Assembly (NCBI RefSeq): GCF_900215245.1
Contig: NZ_LT907842.1
Span: 4,216,001-4,280,000 of the forward strand
Length of the DNA: 64,000 nucleotides
Source: Pseudomonas fluorescens
GTDB lineage: Bacteria; Pseudomonadota; Gammaproteobacteria; Pseudomonadales; Pseudomonadaceae
Direction: 5' to 3'
Shown here one piece after another: positions 9,481 through 17,448 of the stretch (the stretch's first letter is position 1; each line of letters begins with the position of its first letter). The translations under genes were made by a program, and so were the position numbers. The notes beneath the pieces are model-generated. The model was not told where the DNA came from, ran no database searches, and worked only from the letters and a program-made list of their open reading frames with translations.

Positions 9481-9510
9481 AAAAAAAGGGGCGATCAGAT
9501 CGCCCCTTTC
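9481..9510 (-). terminator. bidirectional terminator between tpm and htpX
   Basis: GGGGCGAT-cag-ATCGCCCC is flanked by seven A on one side and TTTC on the other. It is strong for the minus strand (htpX) and weaker for the plus strand (tpm). Confidence 0.88.
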
Positions 9511-9523
9511 TGGTTGCTGGCTA

Positions 9524-10411
9524 TCAGCCCCGACGACGCAGCGCGTCGATGCGCTCGTCCAGCGGCGGGTGGCTCATGAACATGCGTGCAAAGCCTTGCT
9601 TGATGCCACCGTTGATGCCAAAGGCCGTCAGGCTGTCGGGCATGTGCACCGGCAGGCCCTGTTCGGAGCGCAGGTGTTGCAGCGCTGCAATCATTGCCCC
9701 GGTACCGGCCAGGCGGGCACCGGCTTCGTCTGCGCGGAATTCGCGTTTGCGCGAGAACCACATGGTGATTGCACTGGCCAGGAAGCCCAGCACCACTTCC
9801 GCGAAGATGGTCGCTACGTAGTAGGCAATGCCACGGCCTTCTTCGTTCTTGAAGATCACCTTGTCGACGAAGTTGCCGATGATCCGTGCGAAGAACATCA
9901 CGAAGGTGTTCACCACGCCTTGTACCAGCGCCAGGGTGACCATGTCGCCGTTGGCTACGTGACCGATCTCGTGGGCCAGTACCGCCTTCACTTCGTCGTA
10001 GGAAAAGCGTTCCAGCATACCCTGGCTCACCGCAACGAGCGCGTCGTTCTTGTTCCAGCCGGTGGCAAAGGCGTTGGCTTCATAGGCCGGGAAGATCCCG
10101 ACCTCAGGCATCTTGATTCCGGCCTCGCGGGACAATTGCTCAACGGTTTGCAGCAACCATTGTTCATGCCGGGTGCGTGGCTGGGTGATGACCTGGGTGC
10201 TGGTGCTCATCTTTGCCATCCACTTGGAGATGAACAGCGAGAACAGTGAGCCGGCAAAACCAAAGACCGCACAGAAAACCAGCAGCTGATTGAGGTTCAG
10301 ATCAACCCCGTTGGCCGCCATGAACCCGTTGAAGCCGAAAAGGCTCAGGGTGATGCTGGCAATCAGCACGACCGCCAGGTTAGTGGCCAAGAACAGCAGG
10401 ATGCGCATCAT
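9524..10411 (-). CDS. htpX: membrane zinc metalloprotease HtpX
   Basis: This 295-residue M48 family protease of the inner membrane degrades misfolded membrane proteins. Two N-terminal transmembrane segments (about 1-25 and 35-60) precede the zinc motif [13 protein letters not shown] further hydrophobic hairpin and the segment [15 protein letters not shown], with the third zinc ligand, follow. The N-terminus [19 protein letters not shown] is typical. An AGGAG-like sequence lies just upstream, and a sigma-70-like promoter is visible 46 bases before the start. Confidence 0.96.
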   Translation of the reverse strand: MMRILLFLATNLAVVLIASITLSLFGFNGFMAANGVDLNLNQLLVFCAVFGFAGSLFSLFISKWMAKMSTSTQVITQPRTRHEQWLLQTVEQLSREAGIKMPEVGIFPAYEANAFATGWNKNDALVAVSQGMLERFSYDEVKAVLAHEIGHVANGDMVTLALVQGVVNTFVMFFARIIGNFVDKVIFKNEEGRGIAYYVATIFAEVVLGFLASAITMWFSRKREFRADEAGARLAGTGAMIAALQHLRSEQGLPVHMPDSLTAFGINGGIKQGFARMFMSHPPLDERIDALRRRG

Positions 10412-10715
10412 GGTTGTAGAGTTCTCCTCATGCTTAATATGTCGCGTACTGCGGGGTATATAAGGTGCCGCTTGGGGTGATTCAACCGAGCGACTATTTC
10501 AAACTGTGTCCTACAGCATGAATGTAGAGGCTTGAAAGGAATTTCCCACCTGAAAAGCACGCCGGGATAACCATAATCCTGCCCCGGCACCCTGTAATTA
10601 AAGGGGCCTGACCGGTCCGTGGTGTGTGGCGACAGCAGAGGAGGGGGGCAGGGCAGAGAAGTGTTGCCAGATACTCGCTGTACGACCTGGCAGGGGTCGT
10701 ACAGCGATAGTTGCA
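10412..10715. other. intergenic region between alaA and htpX
   Basis: This region holds the htpX promoter at its right end. Close to the alaA stop it has a 13-bp perfect inverted repeat with a 7-base loop (10675-10707; arms begin TCGCTGTACG), with no T run on either strand. The middle (10490-10670) shows no gene or recognisable site. Confidence 0.6.
10457..10485 (-). promoter_or_regulatory. candidate sigma-70 promoter of htpX
   Basis: On the minus strand, TTGAAT and TATATA are separated by exactly 17 bases, 45 bases upstream of the htpX ATG. A TTTGAAA further upstream could instead be half of a heat-shock (sigma-32) site, but no convincing CCCCAT-type partner is at the right spacing. Confidence 0.5.
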
Positions 10716-11927
10716 TTACTGGCGATACGACTTCAGGAAGTTGCCGATGCGACCGATGGCCATGTCCAGGTCATCTACGCGCGGCAAGGTCACCACGCGG
10801 AAGTGATCCGGCCACGGCCAGTTGAAGGCCGTTCCCTGGACCACCAGCAGCTTTTCCGAGAGCAGCAGGTCGAGCACGAACTTCTCGTCGTTGAGGATCG
10901 GGCACACTTTCGGGTCGATTCGCGGGAAGGCGTACAGCGCGCCCATGGGTTTTACGCAGCTGACGCCCGGAATTGCATTGAGCAATTCCCAGGTGCGGTT
11001 GCGCTGCTCCAGGAGGCGACCCTGGGGCAATATCAGGTCGTTGATGCTCTGGTAGCCACCGAGCGCTGTCTGGATCGCGTGCTGGCTCGGCACGTTGGCA
11101 CACAGGCGCATATTGGCCAGCATGTCGATGCCCTCAATGTAGCTCTGGGCATTGTGCTTAGGGCCGGAGATGGCGACCCAGCCGGAGCGGAAACCCGCCA
11201 CGCGGTAGGACTTGGACAGGCCGTTGAACGTCAGGCACAGCAGGTCCGGTGCCAGTGAACCCGTGCAAATGTGCACCGCGTCGTCGTAGAGGATCTTGTC
11301 GTAGATTTCATCGGAGAACACCACCAGGTTGTGCTGGCGCGCCAGTTCGAGCATGCCCAGCAACACTTCCTTGGAGTACACGGCGCCGGTGGGGTTGTTC
11401 GGGTTGATGATCACCAGGGCTTTGGTGTTCGGAGTGATCTTGGCCTTGATGTCGGCCAGGTCCGGGAACCAGTCGGCGCCTTCATCGCACAAGTAATGCA
11501 CCGGGTGGCCACCCGCCAGCGTCACGGCGGCGGTCCACAGCGGGTAGTCGGGCGCCGGCACCAGCACTTCATCGCCATTGTTGAGCAAGGCCTGCATGGA
11601 CATCACGATCAGCTCGGACACGCCATTGCCCAGGTAGATGTCTTCGATGCCGACACCTTCCACCTGCTTTTGCTGGTAATACTGCATCACTGCTTTACGT
11701 GCGCTGAACAGGCCTTTGGAGTCGCTGTAGCCCTGGGCGGTCGGCAGGTTGCGGATCACGTCCTGGAGGATTTCGTCCGGCGCTTCGAAACCAAACGGCG
11801 CCGGGTTGCCAATGTTCAGCTTGAGGATGCGATGGCCTTCCTCTTCCAGGCGTTTGGCGTGCTTGAGCACTGGGCCGCGAATGTCGTAGCAGACGTTGGC
11901 GAGCTTGTTCGATTTGCTGACCTGCAT
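10716..11927 (-). CDS. alaA: glutamate-pyruvate aminotransferase (AlaA type)
   Basis: The 403-residue fold-type I aminotransferase interconverts pyruvate and alanine with glutamate. Conserved parts are KLNIGNPAPFGFEAP, GNGVSELI, VPAPDYPLW, INPNNPTGAVYS, FSDEIYDKILYD and the PLP lysine in FNGLSKSYRVAGFR. ATG 11927 is chosen: MQVSKSNKLANVCYDIRG is the usual AlaA start and gives the family length. The open frame continues upstream for about 110 codons, but that extension overlaps the msrB leader and has no family resemblance. It is divergent from msrB, as in P. aeruginosa. Confidence 0.93.
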   Translation of the reverse strand: MQVSKSNKLANVCYDIRGPVLKHAKRLEEEGHRILKLNIGNPAPFGFEAPDEILQDVIRNLPTAQGYSDSKGLFSARKAVMQYYQQKQVEGVGIEDIYLGNGVSELIVMSMQALLNNGDEVLVPAPDYPLWTAAVTLAGGHPVHYLCDEGADWFPDLADIKAKITPNTKALVIINPNNPTGAVYSKEVLLGMLELARQHNLVVFSDEIYDKILYDDAVHICTGSLAPDLLCLTFNGLSKSYRVAGFRSGWVAISGPKHNAQSYIEGIDMLANMRLCANVPSQHAIQTALGGYQSINDLILPQGRLLEQRNRTWELLNAIPGVSCVKPMGALYAFPRIDPKVCPILNDEKFVLDLLLSEKLLVVQGTAFNWPWPDHFRVVTLPRVDDLDMAIGRIGNFLKSYRQ

Positions 11928-12129
11928 GGCGATGTGATCCTGAAAATGAACGATCCAGACGGTGTGGACACTACCGTACTGCGAATCCTGCGAGGCCTGC
12001 ACCCATAAATACGTTTGAATGCCGATAGCGCGGGTGCCAGACTGACGTTTTGACGAGGCGCAATCATACGTGCCGCCTGATCCATGGAAAAGACACAGAT
12101 CAGGGTTTTTCAGATGCCGAGGTGTACCG

Positions 12130-12522
12130 ATGGAAAAGTTGCAGAAAACCGTTGATGAATGGAAGGCGATGCTCGACCCAGAGCAGTACAACGTGTGCCG
12201 TCTCAAGGGCACCGAGCGACCTTTCAGCGGTAAGTACAATGGCACCAAGACAGATGGCATTTACCACTGCATTTGCTGCAATGAGCCCCTGTTCGATTCC
12301 ACCACCAAATTCGATTCCGGCTGCGGCTGGCCGAGCTTCTACGCGCCGATTGCCGACAGTGCGATGATCGAGATCCGTGATGTCAGCCACGGCATGATCC
12401 GTACCGAAGTCACCTGCGCCAAGTGCGATGCACACTTGGGGCACGTGTTCCCCGATGGTCCGCCGCCGACCGGCCTGCGCTACTGCATCAATTCGGTGTG
12501 CCTGGACCTGGTGCCACGCTAA
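12130..12522 (+). CDS. msrB: peptide methionine-R-sulfoxide reductase
   Basis: The 130-residue enzyme repairs the R epimer of methionine sulfoxide in proteins. Two zinc-binding pairs are visible (CICC at about 44-47 and CAKC at about 93-96), together with [23 protein letters not shown] and the catalytic cysteine in [12 protein letters not shown] 12130, with GAGG 8 bases upstream, is chosen over an in-frame start at 12070. It sits next to a glutathione peroxidase and a thiol-sensing MarR regulator, so the cluster is an oxidative-stress repair unit. Confidence 0.96.
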   Translation: MEKLQKTVDEWKAMLDPEQYNVCRLKGTERPFSGKYNGTKTDGIYHCICCNEPLFDSTTKFDSGCGWPSFYAPIADSAMIEIRDVSHGMIRTEVTCAKCDAHLGHVFPDGPPPTGLRYCINSVCLDLVPR

Positions 12523-12531
12523 GCCGTGAGC

Positions 12532-12556
12532 CGCCCCCGCCAAAGGTGCGGGGGCG
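12532..12556 (+). terminator. hairpin after msrB
   Basis: CGCCCCCGC and GCGGGGGCG form a perfect 9-bp stem with a 7-base loop directly after msrB. There is no T run, so it would be a weak terminator or an mRNA-protecting hairpin. Confidence 0.55.
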
Positions 12557-12582
12557 ATCCATGACGCGGTATTAGTCGGGTT

Positions 12583-12606
12583 AATTCAATTGCACGCAAT
12601 TGAATT
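12583..12606 (+). promoter_or_regulatory. OhrR/OspR-type operator upstream of gpx-ospR
   Basis: The site is a perfect palindrome with two 11-bp arms (outer AATTCAATTGC and its reverse complement) separated by AC. It lies 47 bases before the gpx start. AT-rich palindromes containing CAATT/AATTG are the binding sites of OhrR-branch MarR repressors, and ospR lies one gene downstream. A candidate -10 (TACTAT, 12610-12615) lies just downstream of the palindrome, so a bound repressor would block transcription. Confidence 0.7.
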
Positions 12607-12653
12607 GCCTACTATCTTCCTGGCTCTTACCCCTTTTATTTCGAGGCGCCGCC

Positions 12654-13139
12654 ATGAGTGACAACCTGCTGAGCATCCCGTGCACCACCATCAAGGGTGA
12701 GCAAAAGACCTTGGCCGATTTCGCCGGCAAAGCCGTTTTGGTGGTCAACACCGCCAGCAAATGTGGCTTTACCCCACAGTACAAAGGGCTGGAACAACTG
12801 TGGCAGCAGTACAAGGACCAAGGCCTGGTGGTGCTGGGATTTCCCTGCAACCAGTTTGGCAAGCAGGAGCCGGGCAACGAAGGCGCGATTTCCGAGTTCT
12901 GTGAGCTGAATTTCGGCGTCAGCTTCCCACTGTTCAAAAAGATCGACGTGAACGGCAGCGATGCCCACCCGTTGTTTGTGCAGCTAAAAAAACAGGCGCC
13001 CGGCCTGCTGGGCTCGAAGGGCATCAAGTGGAACTTCACCAAGTTCCTGATCGGTCGCGACGGTCAGGTGGTCAAGCGTTTTGCCCCGACCACCAAGCCT
13101 GAGGACTTGACCCAAGAGATCGAAGCCCTGCTCAAATGA
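12654..13139 (+). CDS. gpx: glutathione peroxidase
   Basis: The 161-residue thiol peroxidase reduces hydroperoxides. Family motifs are NTASKCGFTPQYKGLE with the peroxidatic cysteine, VLGFPCNQFGKQEPG, and KWNFTKFLIGRDG with the conserved tryptophan. The start MSDNLLSIPC at 12654 is chosen over an upstream in-frame ATG because it begins the domain. The stop overlaps the start of the MarR regulator by 4 bp, so the two are translationally coupled and presumably autoregulated through the upstream palindrome. Confidence 0.95.
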   Translation: MSDNLLSIPCTTIKGEQKTLADFAGKAVLVVNTASKCGFTPQYKGLEQLWQQYKDQGLVVLGFPCNQFGKQEPGNEGAISEFCELNFGVSFPLFKKIDVNGSDAHPLFVQLKKQAPGLLGSKGIKWNFTKFLIGRDGQVVKRFAPTTKPEDLTQEIEALLK

Positions 13140-13627
13140 CCGACTTGCCCGCCGTGTCCCTGGCGCTCGACGACCAGCTGTGTTTCAAGCTCTATGCCGC
13201 GTCCCGCGCGGTGACGCGCGCCTACAAGCCGATGCTCGATCAGTTGGGCCTGACCTACCCGCAGTACGTGGCGATGCTGGTGCTGTGGGAGTGGCAGGAC
13301 GCGACGCCGGCGCAACCCACGGTCAAAGCCCTGGGCGAGCGCTTGATGCTTGACTCCGGGACGCTGACGCCCTTGCTCAAGCGCCTGGAGCAGCTCGCGC
13401 TGGTGAAGCGTCAGCGCAGCACACGGGATGAACGTGAGATGCGCCTGAGCCTGAGTCCGGCGGGTGTGCAGTTGCGCGACCAGGCCCAGGCCTTGAAAGC
13501 CCGGCTGCTGTGCGACAGCGGCGTGGACCTGAACCAGGCCGACACCTTGCGCGACGGCCTGGACCAGTTGCTGGCGCAGATCAAAGGCTTGTCGTGTCAG
13601 GCACCCAGAGGTCCAGCAGGGCCTTGA
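13136..13627 (+). CDS. ospR: MarR-family thiol-sensing repressor (OspR/OhrR)
   Basis: This 163-residue winged-helix repressor matches the OhrR branch: DDQLCFKLYAASRAVTRAYK near the N-terminus carries the redox-sensing cysteine (residue 16), followed by LTYPQYVAMLVLWE and GTLTPLLKRLEQLALVKRQR (recognition helix and wing). A second cysteine lies near residue 122 (RLLCDSGVD). In P. aeruginosa the same gene pair (gpx-ospR) is controlled by OspR in response to oxidative stress. The last 47 bp overlap the 3' end of the convergent sagS. Confidence 0.9.
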   Translation: MTDLPAVSLALDDQLCFKLYAASRAVTRAYKPMLDQLGLTYPQYVAMLVLWEWQDATPAQPTVKALGERLMLDSGTLTPLLKRLEQLALVKRQRSTRDEREMRLSLSPAGVQLRDQAQALKARLLCDSGVDLNQADTLRDGLDQLLAQIKGLSCQAPRGPAGP

Positions 13628-15890
13628 GTTCTTCGCGGCGGAACGGCTTGGCCAGGTAGTCATCCATCCCCGCCGCCCGACAACGCTCGCGTTCTTCCGA
13701 GAGGGCGTTGGCGGTCAAGGCGACGATAGGCAGGTCCGGCCAGCGCCCGCTGCGGCGAATCTGCCGGCTGGCTTCGTAGCCGTCCATCACGGGCATATTG
13801 CAGTCCATCAACACCATGTCGAAGCGCTGTTCTTCAAGGAGCTTGAGGGCTTCGCCGCCGTGGGCGGCCACAATGACTTCGCATCCCAGCTTGCTGAGCA
13901 TGCCCTTGGCCACCAACTGATTGACCGGGTTGTCTTCCACCAACAGGATGCGCGCCCGATGGGCGAGGGGCGCACTGTCCATTTGGATCGGGTCGAGGAT
14001 CAGTTGCGCGTCGCTGCGCAGGTTGCGTTGCAGAATCTGATACAGCGCGTTGCGGCTCAGCGGGCGTGCCTGTTGCTGCAGGGGGGCAAGGGCGGCGACT
14101 TCCTCACTGGGCATGAAGTTGCCATAGGCGGTGACCAACAGAATGGGCGCGCTAATCCCCGGGCGCAGGCGGAACAGGCATTCTGGGCAATCGGTAATCA
14201 GCAGGTCGGGGGTTTGCCCGCTCAAATCATCGTCCTGGGAATAGCAGCGCGGTGCCAGCCCCCAATGGGGCAACAGCGTGGTGAGCAACTCTGTCAGGCC
14301 ATTGCTGCCGCTGGTGATGACAATCACCTCACCTGCCAGGGGCGCGTACCGGGCGGCGGGCAAATGCATGGGCAGCGGCAGGTCAGCACAGAACTGGCTG
14401 CCAAAACCGACCTCCGAGCTGATACTCAGCCGGCCCTTCATGGCTTCACACAGGTTGTGGGTCAACGCCAACCCAAGTCCCGTTCCGCCAAACTGGCGTG
14501 TGATCCCCGCACCGGCCTGGGTGAAAGGCTGGAAGATCTTCACCTGCGCTTCCTGGGCAATACCGATGCCTGTGTCGCAGACCTCGATTTTTACCCGGCC
14601 ATCCTGGGCGCTGAGGCGCACATCCACGCGGCCGAAGCGGGTGAACTTCAAGGCATTGGAAAGCAGGTTGCTGACGATTTGCCGCACACGCGTCGGGTCG
14701 CCTATTACCTGAGCGGGAAAGAGTGGGTCGATCAGGCAGGTTAACTCGACACTCGGCGCCGCGTTCTGCGACAGCAAGTTGGCGGTGTCTTCCACCAGGG
14801 AACCGAGATCAAACGGGATGCGCTCCAACTCCAGTTGGCCGGCGTCAAACTTCGACAGGTCGAGAATATCGTTGAGCAATTCCACCAAAACTTTGCCCGA
14901 GTCGTGGGCGATGGACAGCTGCTGGCGCTGTTCGGCGTTCAACGGGCTGTCCAGTGATAGCGCAATCATCCCCAGCAAACCATTGAGCGGCGTGCGGATC
15001 TCGTGACTCATATTGGCCAGGAACGCGGCGCGGGCCTGGGCCATACCCAAGGCGGTCAACTTTGCCGCTTCCAGCTCATCGTTGGATTGGCTCAAGCGTT
15101 GGTTGCTGGCCTTGAGCTCCAGGGTGCGTGCGGAGACGATATCTTCCAGTTGGCCCAGGTATTCGGTGAGGCGGTCCTCGGCGTGGCGGCGCTGCTCGAT
15201 TTCGGTTTCCATATTGTCGAATTGCTGGTTGGCGACGTTGACCAATACGCCGATTTCATCGTTTTCGTGACCCGGTGGGCAATCCAGGCGGGCCTGCTTG
15301 CTGGTGCTCAGTGCGCGAATAATGCGCACCAGCGGCTGGGTCAACATCACGTAAAAGAGGCCCAGCAGGATCCCGGTCAGGAGCAGGCTGCGGGCGAACC
15401 CGTTTAGCAGGGTAATCTCGGCACGGTGCAGGAAACGGCTGCCAAAGGCGTAGGTGTCCACGTCCAGGCGGAGTACGCCGAGGGAATCACTGGGCATGTG
15501 GCTCAGGAACAGCCGGTCTTCAAACTCCCGGTTGGCGCCAAACAGAAAATCGCTGACAGGCCGATAAGCACTTTCCTTGCGCGGTCGATTCACGTCGGCC
15601 AGGACCACGCCATTGTTGTCGATCAATTGCGCGCGGGTAATCGCCGGGGAATGCAGCAGGCCCAGGGTCAGTTCCTGAGCGAGTTCAGCATCGATGTTGT
15701 AGGCGATACGCGAGGCTGGGTTATGGCTGATTTCGATCAGTGAGCGTATTTCACGGTTGATCGATGCGTCTTCGCTGGCATAATCAATGCCGATTTGGAT
15801 CAGGCTGAGCAAGGTTCCCAACACGAAACCTACCAGCACAGTCAATCTGGCTTGTTTATAAGACAAGCGGTGGGCGAACTTGATATCCAT
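13581..15890 (-). CDS. sagS: hybrid sensor histidine kinase SagS
   Basis: The product is a 769-residue membrane kinase. A first transmembrane helix (about 15-35), a periplasmic sensor part and a second helix (about 150-170) precede a HAMP-like/coiled-coil region. Then come HisKA with phospho-accepting His296 (NMSHEIRTPLNG), HATPase (NALKF, DTGIGI, GGTGLGLAL), a degenerate first receiver and an intact second receiver with Asp696 (LMDCNMPVMDG). No HPt domain is present; SagS in P. aeruginosa passes phosphate to HptB and governs surface attachment and biofilm drug tolerance. The assignment also uses the neighbours ospR and the DUF815 gene. The start MDIKFAHRLSY is chosen, as upstream sequence overlaps the divergent gene. 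Confidence 0.85.
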   Translation of the reverse strand: MDIKFAHRLSYKQARLTVLVGFVLGTLLSLIQIGIDYASEDASINREIRSLIEISHNPASRIAYNIDAELAQELTLGLLHSPAITRAQLIDNNGVVLADVNRPRKESAYRPVSDFLFGANREFEDRLFLSHMPSDSLGVLRLDVDTYAFGSRFLHRAEITLLNGFARSLLLTGILLGLFYVMLTQPLVRIIRALSTSKQARLDCPPGHENDEIGVLVNVANQQFDNMETEIEQRRHAEDRLTEYLGQLEDIVSARTLELKASNQRLSQSNDELEAAKLTALGMAQARAAFLANMSHEIRTPLNGLLGMIALSLDSPLNAEQRQQLSIAHDSGKVLVELLNDILDLSKFDAGQLELERIPFDLGSLVEDTANLLSQNAAPSVELTCLIDPLFPAQVIGDPTRVRQIVSNLLSNALKFTRFGRVDVRLSAQDGRVKIEVCDTGIGIAQEAQVKIFQPFTQAGAGITRQFGGTGLGLALTHNLCEAMKGRLSISSEVGFGSQFCADLPLPMHLPAARYAPLAGEVIVITSGSNGLTELLTTLLPHWGLAPRCYSQDDDLSGQTPDLLITDCPECLFRLRPGISAPILLVTAYGNFMPSEEVAALAPLQQQARPLSRNALYQILQRNLRSDAQLILDPIQMDSAPLAHRARILLVEDNPVNQLVAKGMLSKLGCEVIVAAHGGEALKLLEEQRFDMVLMDCNMPVMDGYEASRQIRRSGRWPDLPIVALTANALSEERERCRAAGMDDYLAKPFRREELKALLDLWVPDTTSL

Positions 15891-16053
15891 CGAGTGTTGA
15901 ACCACTTCACGTTTCCCTTCGCCCGGCAAGCATAGCTGAACATCCACAGGCTCTGGCTTGGCCGGCATGAATCGTTTTATACGCAGCCTTGTGCGGCCTG
16001 ACGCAGGGTTGCCAATACGCCATCTTTTGCAAGAACTTGCCAGAGGAATAATC

Positions 16054-16944
16054 GTGGATTCTCGATTGAATGCCTTTCTTGAGCGCGCCGATGCGGTACT
16101 TGCTCGCCTGGAACCGTTGTTACCTGCGCCGCGCCAAGCCATCGACTGGAACCAATGCCTCGCGGCCCGTTGGCAGCGCGAAGGCCGCAGCGGCTTTTTG
16201 CTGCCCCTGGAAGTCAGCCTGGACATGCGTTTGTCCGATCTTATCGGCGTAGACAAACAGCGTGAACAACTGGCACGTAACACCCAGCAATTTCTCGACG
16301 GGCTGCCTGCCAACCATGCGCTGCTGTGGGGTTCACGCGGCACCGGTAAATCGTCGATGGTGCGCGCTTTGCTGGCCGAGCACGCCAGGGCGGGGTTGCG
16401 CCTGATTGAAATCGAGCGCGATCACCTGGCTGATCTGCCCCGCGTAGTCGAGCAACTGCTCAAGTTGCCGCAGCGTTTTATCCTGTTTTGCGACGACCTG
16501 TCTTTCGAGGCGGGCGAGGGCGATTACCGCGTGCTCAAAAGCGTGTTGGACGGCTCCCTGGAGCAGGCGCCGGAAAACGTGTTGCTGTATGCCACCTCCA
16601 ACCGTCGTCACCTGGTGCCGGAAAACCAGAGCGACAATGACAACTGGAAGCGGGTGGACGGTGAGTTGCACCCCAGTGAGGCGGTGGAAGACAAAATCGC
16701 CCTGTCCGACCGTTTTGGCCTGTGGCTGTCGTTCTACCCGTTCAGCCAGGAGCATTTTCTGGATGTGGTCGAACACTGGATCGGCGAGCTGGCCAGCAAG
16801 GCCGGTTTGCAGTGGCAGCGCGATGAAGCCCTCGACATTCTTGCCGTACGCTGGGCCACCGGGCGTGGCAATCGCAACGGCCGTTGCGCGTATCAATTCG
16901 CCCGTTATTGGGTAGGACTCAAATTGCTGGAGCGTCAACCATGA
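16054..16944 (+). CDS. DUF815 AAA-type ATPase
   Basis: The product is a 296-residue P-loop ATPase of the DUF815 family. Walker A is GSRGTGKSS (about residue 93 onward), Walker B is FILFCDDLSFE, and LYATSNRRHLVPE and LSDRFGLWLSFYPF are typical of the family. The GTG at 16054 is preferred, with AGAGGA 7 bases upstream; the frame stays open back to 15958, but that stretch is the divergent sagS promoter zone. The function is unknown. It overlaps the next gene by 4 bp, a pairing also seen in P. aeruginosa. Confidence 0.88.
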   Translation: MDSRLNAFLERADAVLARLEPLLPAPRQAIDWNQCLAARWQREGRSGFLLPLEVSLDMRLSDLIGVDKQREQLARNTQQFLDGLPANHALLWGSRGTGKSSMVRALLAEHARAGLRLIEIERDHLADLPRVVEQLLKLPQRFILFCDDLSFEAGEGDYRVLKSVLDGSLEQAPENVLLYATSNRRHLVPENQSDNDNWKRVDGELHPSEAVEDKIALSDRFGLWLSFYPFSQEHFLDVVEHWIGELASKAGLQWQRDEALDILAVRWATGRGNRNGRCAYQFARYWVGLKLLERQP

Positions 16945-17423
16945 TCGATTTGCAACAGGCCGGCACCGGCCTGGATGGCTATGCCCTGTTATGTGCACAA
17001 CTGGAATCGCTGCTGGCCGATGAACGTGACTTTATCGCCAACAGCGCTCAGTTCTCTGCGTTCCTGTTCAACCAGTTGGACGACTTGAACTGGGCCGGCT
17101 TCTACCTCAACCGCGATGAAGAGCTGGTGCTGGGCCCGTTCCAGGGCCAGATCGCTTGTGTACGCATTCCGTTCGGTCGTGGCGTGTGCGGCGCGGCGGC
17201 GGCATCCCGGCAAACCCAGCGGATTGAGGATGTACATGCGTTCCCCGGCCATATCGCCTGTGACAGCGCCTCCAACAGCGAACTGGTGGTGCCGCTGATC
17301 AAGGATGGCGTACTGATTGGCGTGCTTGACCTGGACAGCCCGTCGCTGGCCCGTTTTAACGAGCGGGACCAGGCGGGTATCGAACAACTGGCGGCGATTT
17401 TTCTACGCTTGACCGACTGCTGA
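16941..17423 (+). CDS. GAF-domain free methionine-(R)-sulfoxide reductase
   Basis: This single-GAF protein of 160 residues reduces free methionine-R-sulfoxide in the cytoplasm. Three cysteines, 73, 83 and 107, have the same spacing (10 and 24) as the catalytic cysteines of E. coli YebR, within IACVRIPFGRGVCG and HIACDSASNSELVVPL. ATG 16941 overlaps the stop of the DUF815 gene. With msrB and gpx nearby it extends the oxidative-repair theme. The 3' end is convergent with the large sensor kinase gene. Confidence 0.93.
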   Translation: MIDLQQAGTGLDGYALLCAQLESLLADERDFIANSAQFSAFLFNQLDDLNWAGFYLNRDEELVLGPFQGQIACVRIPFGRGVCGAAAASRQTQRIEDVHAFPGHIACDSASNSELVVPLIKDGVLIGVLDLDSPSLARFNERDQAGIEQLAAIFLRLTDC

Positions 17424-17448
17424 TCGGGGCGCAGAGGGTTGGCCTTGG

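Noticed and set aside
10480..10510. Heat-shock sigma-32 promoter for htpX
   Set aside because: A TTTGAAA is present on the minus strand but no CCCCAT-type -10 lies at the needed spacing; the sigma-70-like pair fits better.
11928..12260. N-terminal extension of the aminotransferase
   Set aside because: The extra 111 codons overlap the msrB leader and start, lack similarity to AlaA, and the family start is at 11927.
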